Shown one piece after another: positions 57,882 through 64,000 of a stretch of 64,000 bases of DNA; the stretch's first letter is position 1; every line of letters starts with the position of its first letter. Origin of the DNA: Topomyia yanbarensis (taxonomy: Eukaryota; Arthropoda; Insecta; Diptera; Culicidae); assembly GCF_030247195.1 (NCBI RefSeq), contig NC_080672.1, positions 91,894,113-91,958,112 on the forward strand. Reading direction: 5' to 3'. The notes beneath the pieces were generated by a model. It saw nothing but the letters and a program-made list of their open reading frames with translations, had not been told where the DNA came from and ran no database searches. A program made the translations under genes and the position numbers.

Positions 57882-60800
57882 TTATGCGTTAGAATTTCTT
57901 TTATGTATAAAATATTGTGTGAGTTTTAGTTTGGACATTGTAAAATCAATTGATTCGCAATAGCGGTTATAAACAGCCATCATTCGATTTATAGGGCCAT
58001 ATTTTGCATAATTTGTGCGATATGGAGTTATTGAGAATATGCTTCGGTTTCGTAGCTGTCGAGAAGGTGCATAAAAGTTCAATTTGGATAAAATTTCGGC
58101 TGAATCAATACGATGCGAGACGATATTATTAATGAACGAAAGCATTGCAAATTCACGACGTTCCTTCAATGTTTGTATATTGATAAGCATGCAGCGTGCT
58201 TCATAAGATGGCAAAGGAAATGCTATCCAACCTAGTTTACGAAGGGCAAATAATATGAATTGTTTTTGTACAGATTCTATTCTTTCTTCATGTGTGCTTG
58301 AAAAAGGGCACCAAACGATGCTGCAATATTCCAATATCGACCTAACATAAGCAATATATAATGTTTTGATTGTATACGGATCTACAAAATGATAACTAAA
58401 GCGTTTTATAAAACTGAGCATGTTGTTAGCTTTGTGAATAATTGTGTTATAATGATCAATAAAATTTAACTTGGAATCTAATATAACGCCTAAATCCCTA
58501 ATTCTTTCACATTTTGCTACAGTCTGTCTTCCTAAGGTAATCACAACATTCGATGTTTGTCGTTTTCGACTAAAAGTGATTGAATTGCATTTTTTCACGT
58601 TTAGCTGTAGGAGGCTTTTTTGACACCACGTGTGGAAAACTAGAACTTCGTTTTGGAATGTATCAATATCCTCGGCATTTCTTATCTCCAAGTAAAGTTT
58701 CATGTCATCGGCATAGATTAGTACTTTCAGTTTTTTGAGAAGGAAGGAAATATCGTTCACATATAAAATAAACAATAGAGGTCCTAAATGAGAGCCTTGT
58801 GGAACTCCTGAGGTGACTTCAATTGGATTAGATTGCTTTCCTTTGAATTTGATTATTTGCTGGCGGTTGGATAGATATGATTCTAACCACGTACGCAGCT
58901 CAGGCTCAATTCCCATCTTTTTTAATTTATAAAGTAACATTGGGATGTCGATTCGATCAAATGCTTTACTAAAGTCTGTGTAAAGTGCTTCCACGTAGTT
59001 TCCATTGTCCATTGCAATCAGTGAATAGTTAATAAATTCTAGTAAATTTGTTGAGGTCGAACGACCTTTGAAGAAGCCATGTTGGAGGTTAGTAATTCTG
59101 TTTTTTATTTGAAGAAATATTTTTTCGTTAATGATTGATTCAAAAAGTTTCGGAATGCTGGAGATTATGGCTATTCCACGATAATTGCGAACGTCAGATT
59201 TTTTCCCAGATTTATATATAGGTACTAAGAAAGAACTCTTCCATGTTTTGGGAAACTCTCCAGATTGTAAAGACATATTAAAGAGCCAGAACAATGGAGT
59301 TGTAAGCTCGGTTGCTAGGTTTTTCATAAATAATGGTGGAATTCCATCAGGGCCAGCACCTTTTGATGAATCCAAATGGTTTAGAGCATTGAAAATGTCC
59401 TCCACTATGACATGACTGACGCCAATATCCATAGGAAAATCTGGAAGAAAAGCAAAATAATCGCGATCGCGGTCTTGTTCAGAAAAAGTTGTATATATTT
59501 CTTGGAAGAATGTTGCAAATAGGTTGCAGATTTCTTTCGGGCTATTATGTACGTTGTCATCCAAGTGCATTGTTGATGGGAAATTATCTGATTTTAATTT
59601 AGTTTTGACGTAGTTAAAAAAATTCTTTGGACTGGATTTAATCTGCTGTTCAGTTTTGGAGTTGTAATCCGCAAGTGCAGAATCTATGGCAATATTTAGT
59701 TTATCGCAAATGTCGAGATATTGTTCCAAGTGCTCGTTATTTTGATTTTTCTTGTATAGCTTGTGGGCTTTTTGTTTCCTATTTTTCAGATTTTTAATTT
59801 GCCTATTGTACCAAATAGGATGCTTCGAGCTACCGTGTCGTCTTTTCTTCTTAATGGGCACCTCTTCATGAATAATTTCGAAAATTATTTTGTAAAATAC
59901 GTCCAGGGCGGTTTCAATATTCGCTTCATTCCTAAGAGTATTTTGCCAGTCGACATTACCTACCTTCCGTCTGATATTGTCATAATTAGCTTTATGGTAT
60001 TCAAAGACTTCCTCAAAGTCATAGACGTTGGGTTCTTGATTTTTATGGATGAACAAAGAAAATTCAATAGCAGTATGAAAAGCTTCATTTTTCCACAAAG
60101 GAGCCAAAGATTCAGATACACAGAAATCATCCTGAGTGTTTGTAAATAAAAGGTCAAGATAGCAATTCTGTTGATTTTTTACATGATTAATTTGATTTAA
60201 TCCTATGCTAGCAGTTTTGTCAAAGATGAAATTCAATGTTTCGTTTTCTCCTACGACTGGGATTAGAATATTTTCATTTTCAGAATCCGGAATAAAATCG
60301 GCATTGCGCTGGTTAAAGTCTCCGTAAATGTGAACTTTGACCTCGACCGGAAGTTCAAATAAAATTTGTTCAGCAATTTTGAAAAAGGCTTCATACGATG
60401 ATATATTAGCATGCTCTGGTGGGAAATATACAGAGGCAAAAACATGTATTTCACCTGAAATGCTCGCTTTAACCCACACATGTTCAAATTCTTTAAACTT
60501 CACTGTGGGAAGAATTTCAGAATTAAATTGAGCCGAAACGCCTATAAGAACTCCTCCACCAGACTTCTTTTGAGATACTAAAAGATTTCGGTCGTCTCTG
60601 AATACGTTAAAGCCACTACCAAAAATTTCCTCACTTTTTATGCTATCGTTCCAACTTGTTTCAGTGCCTAAAATAACAGAATAAGAGGAGCTCAATACAT
60701 TACTATAGATTTTGCTCATTTTAGATGCGCTCTGCATACGATTAAAATTTTGACAATATATCAAAATTTCTGAAAGCGTTTCTGATAAAGTTAATGGCAA

Positions 60801-60905
60801 TTTGTCATACTTAGAAATATCATGCAAAACTATTGATCCGTTTTCATCCGTAACCGGTTCGTCATGGTCTGCCTCTGAAGAGTGCGTTAGGTTGGACGAA
60901 AACAC
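57882..60905 (-). CDS. LINE ORF2: endonuclease-reverse transcriptase (about 1007 aa)
   Basis: The uninterrupted frame ends at TAA 57882-57884. The first in-frame initiator-like codon is GTG at 60905, so the true start may lie further upstream, overlapping ORF1, or depend on translational coupling. Residues 75-285 form an APE-type endonuclease: Glu82 in GTETSWND, GGGVLI at 117-122, YGDFNQR with Asp196 and Asn198, YLDLLFTN at 249-256 and His277 in EAFHTAIEF. Residues 505-780 are the reverse transcriptase: SSKGAGPDGIPP, NYRGIAIISSIPKLFE, YTDFSKAFD (catalytic Asp644), SGVPQGSHLGPLLF and the YADD box at 731-734. The thumb DLGVILDSKLNF and a C-terminal arm follow; no RNase H is visible. The enzyme nicks target DNA and copies element RNA in place. 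All catalytic motifs look intact. Confidence 0.93.
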   Translation of the reverse strand: MFSSNLTHSSEADHDEPVTDENGSIVLHDISKYDKLPLTLSETLSEILIYCQNFNRMQSASKMSKIYSNVLSSSYSVILGTETSWNDSIKSEEIFGSGFNVFRDDRNLLVSQKKSGGGVLIGVSAQFNSEILPTVKFKEFEHVWVKASISGEIHVFASVYFPPEHANISSYEAFFKIAEQILFELPVEVKVHIYGDFNQRNADFIPDSENENILIPVVGENETLNFIFDKTASIGLNQINHVKNQQNCYLDLLFTNTQDDFCVSESLAPLWKNEAFHTAIEFSLFIHKNQEPNVYDFEEVFEYHKANYDNIRRKVGNVDWQNTLRNEANIETALDVFYKIIFEIIHEEVPIKKKRRHGSSKHPIWYNRQIKNLKNRKQKAHKLYKKNQNNEHLEQYLDICDKLNIAIDSALADYNSKTEQQIKSSPKNFFNYVKTKLKSDNFPSTMHLDDNVHNSPKEICNLFATFFQEIYTTFSEQDRDRDYFAFLPDFPMDIGVSHVIVEDIFNALNHLDSSKGAGPDGIPPLFMKNLATELTTPLFWLFNMSLQSGEFPKTWKSSFLVPIYKSGKKSDVRNYRGIAIISSIPKLFESIINEKIFLQIKNRITNLQHGFFKGRSTSTNLLEFINYSLIAMDNGNYVEALYTDFSKAFDRIDIPMLLYKLKKMGIEPELRTWLESYLSNRQQIIKFKGKQSNPIEVTSGVPQGSHLGPLLFILYVNDISFLLKKLKVLIYADDMKLYLEIRNAEDIDTFQNEVLVFHTWCQKSLLQLNVKKCNSITFSRKRQTSNVVITLGRQTVAKCERIRDLGVILDSKLNFIDHYNTIIHKANNMLSFIKRFSYHFVDPYTIKTLYIAYVRSILEYCSIVWCPFSSTHEERIESVQKQFILFALRKLGWIAFPLPSYEARCMLINIQTLKERREFAMLSFINNIVSHRIDSAEILSKLNFYAPSRQLRNRSIFSITPYRTNYAKYGPINRMMAVYNRYCESIDFTMSKLKLTQYFIHKRNSNA

Positions 60906-61822
60906 GAATGCTCACAGGAACAAGCTGAACAGCGCTGAGAAAAGGAATTCGTCAGGACAGGGGTTACAAACCTATCTGGTGCGAAAGTTGAGTTAAATTG
61001 ATGTACAACCGGGTATGGATTCAGTGTTTCACCACGTTGAAACCTGATACCACGCTGATTTTCAAACGGAGGCCTAGAGAATTGCACCCTTGCCGCCGCA
61101 AGTAGATCCTTATCCCGGGGAAGAGAGTTGCCAGCTGTTGGACGACCGCATTGCGTATTGTTGTTGTTGTTGCGATTATTGCTGCTATTGTTGTTGCGAT
61201 TGTTGTTACGATTATTATTGCTATTGTTGTTGCTATTATTGTTGTCATTGAGGTTATAGTTATAATAACTGCTTCTGGATATCTGATGTTTATTTGTCTC
61301 ATTAGTATTACGGCTACGTTGGTGTCTGTTTTTATTGCGATCATTTATTACCCGATGCAACTGCTTTTTATTAGCTTTTCTTCGTGCCATCGCCCTATCT
61401 TTCATCTTTTGCTGTTGAATTCTATGCTGATTACGTGTGTCGTACTCCGTCCAGTCAGAGCGCCACACTTTCTTCGAACCCAAAAAGCGCCACCCTTCAG
61501 TGGCTTCGGCAGTGGAACGGTGACCTGAGTCACCCGATTTTGTTGATTGAGCATTTAATTCGTCCATCAAGCTGGGGCCCGCTGGTGGCAAACAAGCATC
61601 GCGTATACTGCTATCCAAAGTGTTAATTGAGCCGGCAAGAGATTGTACTTCTTTGAGAATGTCACTGCCAACTGAATTTGTTATAATTTTCACTTCGTCT
61701 AAAACTTCACGTGTAGGACGCGATTCACTCAGGTAGTGTTCATTACAATGAGCTGCCATATCTATGGTAAGGGTGCTCAAGTTCTGAACTTCGCTGCAGA
61801 TTTTTTTCAATTCTCTGGTCAA
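60887..61822 (-). CDS. LINE ORF1, C-terminal part (about 311 aa)
   Basis: The frame continues ORF1 from a helical, Leu/Glu-rich segment (LTRELKKICSEVQNLSTL) through a basic region (RDRAMARRKANKKQLHRV-like) and an Asn-rich tract (61150-61260, coded by AAC/AAT triplets) to a Cys-containing tail CSACSCEHSCFRPT. It ends at 60887, overlapping the start of ORF2 by 19 nt. ORF1 proteins of such LINEs are RNA-binding chaperones. The shown 5' limit at 61822 (TTG) is arbitrary: the frame is a continuation of 61840-62292 after a one-base frame break. The plus-strand Val/Ile-rich frame is a shadow of the triplet repeat. Confidence 0.8.
   Translation of the reverse strand: MTRELKKICSEVQNLSTLTIDMAAHCNEHYLSESRPTREVLDEVKIITNSVGSDILKEVQSLAGSINTLDSSIRDACLPPAGPSLMDELNAQSTKSGDSGHRSTAEATEGWRFLGSKKVWRSDWTEYDTRNQHRIQQQKMKDRAMARRKANKKQLHRVINDRNKNRHQRSRNTNETNKHQISRSSYYNYNLNDNNNSNNNSNNNRNNNRNNNSSNNRNNNNNTQCGRPTAGNSLPRDKDLLAAARVQFSRPPFENQRGIRFQRGETLNPYPVVHQFNSTFAPDRFVTPVLTNSFSQRCSACSCEHSCFRPT
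61150..61260 (-). repeat. Trinucleotide tract encoding Asn-rich linker
   Basis: Imperfect AAC/AAT triplets on the minus strand (GTT/ATT on plus), interrupted by AGC and CGA codons, give Asn with scattered Ser and Arg. The in-frame period implies expansion inside ORF1. Confidence 0.85.
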
Positions 61823-61839
61823 ATCGGCAGTGAGATCAT

Positions 61840-62292
61840 TTACATACTCTTCAATGTGTTTTTTGTGGATCCCATAGATATGTTGAATAGTGATGTGATA
61901 TGGTTTTTCAGCGTGACCAGCTCATCGGCCTTATTAAAAGAATTACTGTCAATGGCCTGCGATAGTGCCGATACAGCATTTGCCACTTGCGACGATGTGT
62001 TTATGTTCACATTCGCCACTGATTCTTTAAGCTGCAGCTCAACATTTTCGAATAAGTCAACAATTGAATTGAACTTTTTTATGTCGGCTGCTATTTGTAA
62101 GTTGCAGTCCGTTTGCGTAGTTATAGATTCAAATAATTTTTCCTGTTGGTACAGCACTTTTCGTGTGTCTATGCCTACCTTTAGATTATGCTGGCAATCT
62201 GCACACAGGGGAATCATGAAGTGCGAGATAAATTCTTCTTGATTTCGCTGGACTCCTACACAAGCTGCGTGATAACATTTATTGAAGGTCTT
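61840..62292 (-). pseudogene. LINE ORF1, N-terminal part with PHD-like finger, frameshifted
   Basis: The open frame from 62292 reads KCYHAACVGVQRNQEEFISH, then FMIPLCADCQ, a Cys/His pattern resembling the second half of a PHD finger. It is followed by a coiled-coil-like segment (YQQEKLFESITTQTDCNLQI, LFENVELQLKESVANV). It ends at 61840 in a stop caused by a one-base frame change at an A6 run near 61860. After that run the other frame continues with helical sequence (EEYVNDLTADLTREL). A first Cys pair for the finger is not visible upstream of the stop at 62293, so the 5' end is missing. PHD fingers are known in ORF1 proteins of CR1-type LINEs. Confidence 0.75.
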
Positions 62293-62295
62293 TTA

Positions 62296-63160
62296 CCGGT
62301 AATCAATTAATTAATCAAGTATCTCACTAGGTGATTGGCATTATTTGGCTGATCCATCTAGTAAAAATGAGCTGGTCTGTCCAGAAAATATATTCAAAAG
62401 AAAAATTCCATATTGAGAGCTGTGATGAGGAAGCCCACGCCCGCCAACGGAAATATACAGATTCTCCATGAAATATGAAATTTCATTTTCCATTTAAATT
62501 TTCAATAATGTACTAATGAACTTAAGTAAACAATCTTAAGTTTAAGTATTTCTTGATCGATTAGTGGTGGAAAAAATGAAATTATTTGATAAATTACATT
62601 GTTATGCAACGTTCGCACTACCAGTTAAAACGGGTTTTTATGCTATCTTGGCGACATTTTTCTTGTTGCTAATTATTAAAACGTGTTATAACTATGTAGT
62701 GTAAACATTGTATTATTAAACCAATTCTGCAGCGTTTTATGTTATATAGGTGTTTTATGTGGTAATAGGACTGACATAATTATATCTTCAGTACAGCGGT
62801 TTGTTTCATAATTTAAAACAGATTTATTTTAAAATTTAAATTAGTATCCCCAACCGTTCTATTTGTTGTATACTTTAAAACGCAATTAGAACTGTGCTTT
62901 AAATACATAGGGTAGGACAGATATTCTGACTGGATAAACTGCGAAAACAATTTTAAGTCCAGTAATGCTTAAGACATGGCTTGAATTTGAATCGAAAAAG
63001 AACACCCGCTTCAACTGCTGCTGGGACGGTAAGTTCTGTTTTAAAATTTGCCGTTGTGTGCAGTACGAAACAAAAGTGTTTGAAATTAGAAAACAAAAGG
63101 TTCTGCTGGGAATGTGATTGTTTCCGATGCAATTACATTCAGAGTTTTCACGCAGGGGAT
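62296..63160. other. AT-rich noncoding stretch
   Basis: Nothing coding is supported. The tract includes many short AATTTAAA-like words without clear repeat boundaries. Confidence 0.45.
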
Positions 63161-63164
63161 ACAG

Positions 63165-63245
63165 GCCGTGTAAATGAAAACCGCGTAAATTTAAAAAAAC
63201 GCGTTTATGAAAATCGCATAAATTTCAAAATCCGCGTAAAAAAAC
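63165..63245 (+). repeat. Degenerate CGCGTAAATTT repeat
   Basis: Four to five imperfect units (CCGTGTAAATGAAAA, CCGCGTAAATTTAAAAA, TCGCATAAATTTCAAAA, TCCGCGTAAAAAAA) of about 15-19 bp occur head to tail. The 100-codon frame across them is a by-product. Confidence 0.7.
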
Positions 63246-63559
63246 CTGAGTGTACTCTCCTATATAAAATACTACGCTGCTGAACAGTGCAATAACTACA
63301 GAAGCACGTTGTCAGATGCCTTACTGATAAAAAACATATAACCAAAATATGACACATGAAAAGCAATAGGCTCTTTACCCTACGCAGCTACAAAGCGCCG
63401 TAAACATGGATTAACAAGTTACAACGCACACGCATGCATAAAAATAAATATATTTTTTTCAAGCGTAACACTCTTAAGCAGCACACACCGTATTGAATTG
63501 AAAATCCAAACCACCCCGCCCACCCACTTTGCAAATCATTCTGTGACACCGTGCTGGTA

Positions 63560-63930
63560 TCCGAAAAATCCGCACACGGCCACCGCTGCCGAAAATGCTT
63601 AGCGTCTACCGCTTATTGTAGTGCCCAGACGCTGCAGCCATGATCTTACCCATTCGACTCGACATAAGAACAAAAACTGATTCAAACGGGTACGTGTCAC
63701 CTCTATTTATAAACTAACCGTATATGGTTTAGTCACTTAGGTGCGAGTGTGTGCAAATGCCAACGTTACCGAAAATCGATAGCGCTTATTGCATCGCCCG
63801 GAGACGACGTTGCTCGTATGGGATAAGAGCAATAACTGATTTAAACGGACATGCGATGCTTCTATTTATGACTTTTCGTGTTACATTGAGCAACTAAGCT
63901 GCCCTCTCTTGACGGCTGTGTCTGAGAAAT
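63560..63930 (+). repeat. Diverged tandem duplication, about 180 bp unit
   Basis: Two units share, in order, TACCGAAAAT / TGCCGAAAAT, AGCGCTTATTG / TACCGCTTATTG, GACATAAGAACAAAAACTGA / GGATAAGAGCAATAACTGA, TTCAAACGGG / TTTAAACGGA and CTATTTAT(A). Unit 1 is about 63575-63735 and unit 2 about 63755-63920. Each carries a TATTTAT element after the conserved part, so a duplicated promoter or LTR-like segment is possible. The second unit runs toward the window end. Confidence 0.55.
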
Positions 63931-64000
63931 CTGCCTCACGAATGGTAATTTTCCCGTTTTTCGTGAACTTTTTAATTTTACCAATTTCCAAAAGTCTACT

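Larger units (their letters stand above)
57728..62292 (-). mobile_element. Non-LTR retrotransposon (Jockey/CR1-like) with intact ORF2
   Basis: On the minus strand the order is a partial ORF1 (62292-60887), an ORF2 overlapping it by 19 nt (60905-57882), a 3'UTR of about 150 bp containing AATAAA, and an A-rich tail of AAATAAA-type units ending near 57728. A PHD-like finger in ORF1 plus an APE-type endonuclease and RT in ORF2 without RNase H fit CR1/Jockey-type elements; I do not fix the clade. The 5' end appears truncated, because no 5'UTR or clean ORF1 start is seen before the in-frame stop at 62293-62295. I could not find a target duplication. Confidence 0.9.

Noticed and set aside
59763..60149. 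128-codon plus-strand ORF
   Set aside because: Antisense to the intact LINE ORF2 endonuclease-linker region.
61151..61528. Val/Ile-rich plus-strand ORF that looks like a membrane protein
   Set aside because: Hydrophobicity is created by GTT/ATT triplets opposite the Asn-rich tract of LINE ORF1.
1..64000. Endogenous viral element (flavivirus, rhabdovirus or similar)
   Set aside because: No polymerase, glycoprotein or nucleoprotein-like frame was recognised. The only RT sequences belong to non-LTR retrotransposons.

Overview
The window looks like intergenic or intronic chromosome from a culicine (Aedes-like) mosquito. The grounds are an AT-rich eukaryotic background with no bacterial-style gene packing, an ITm (IS630/Tc1/mariner) transposase with the D37E spacing known from mosquitoes, an R1-clade LINE, a tRNA-derived SINE with A and B boxes, several hAT/mariner-type MITEs and long foldback elements, and an interspersed ~0.8 kb repeat (here called AB) present at least three times. 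The species call is an inference from element types; no host gene with a confident multi-exon structure was found.

Region 1 (1-3.9 kb): a 0.42 kb inverted-repeat element is followed by the most unusual item, a 178-codon intronless ORF. Its C-terminal half is a run of RNA polymerase II CTD-type heptads (YSPTSPx) without any polymerase body, and it is followed by an AATAAA signal. Downstream lie an ANKRD49-like ankyrin pseudogene (+) and a C-terminal fragment of an NPEPL1-like M17 aminopeptidase (-), broken by frameshifts. Region 2 (3.9-17 kb): low complexity DNA, partial AB copies, a ~440-450 bp tandem array (10.5-11.9 kb), and two unrecognised short coding-like stretches. Region 3 (17-21.2 kb, minus strand): a decayed R1-clade LINE that has lost its whole endonuclease domain and has a repetitive GC-richer array in place of the ORF2 C-terminus.

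Region 4 (21-36.5 kb): nested repeats. One AB copy (22.8-26.1 kb) carries two later insertions: a 1.64 kb TA-flanked element and a 0.87 kb retroposon with a 13-bp target duplication. A 1.86 kb foldback element (29.5-31.4 kb), a tRNA-Val-like SINE with perfect 14-bp duplications (31.97-32.13 kb) and a 1.1 kb hairpin (32.6-33.7 kb) follow. Region 5 (36-48 kb): a mariner pseudogene split by a 999-bp hAT-type element with an 8-bp duplication, a repeat interrupted by a small retroposon, a Pipsqueak-type HTH remnant, a MITE, and a D37E transposase pseudogene whose third catalytic residue is Gly.

Region 6 (48-64 kb): mostly noncoding, with a minisatellite of a CCCCAGAA motif, another AB copy, a retroposon with an (AGAAT)n tail, and at 57.7-62.3 kb the best preserved coding element: a non-LTR retrotransposon with an uninterrupted 1007-codon EN-RT ORF2 and an ORF1 carrying a PHD-like finger and an Asn-rich linker. 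The window is therefore best read as a record of layered transposition, with datable order wherever an insertion splits a recognisable older repeat, plus one candidate novel small gene (the CTD-like ORF).
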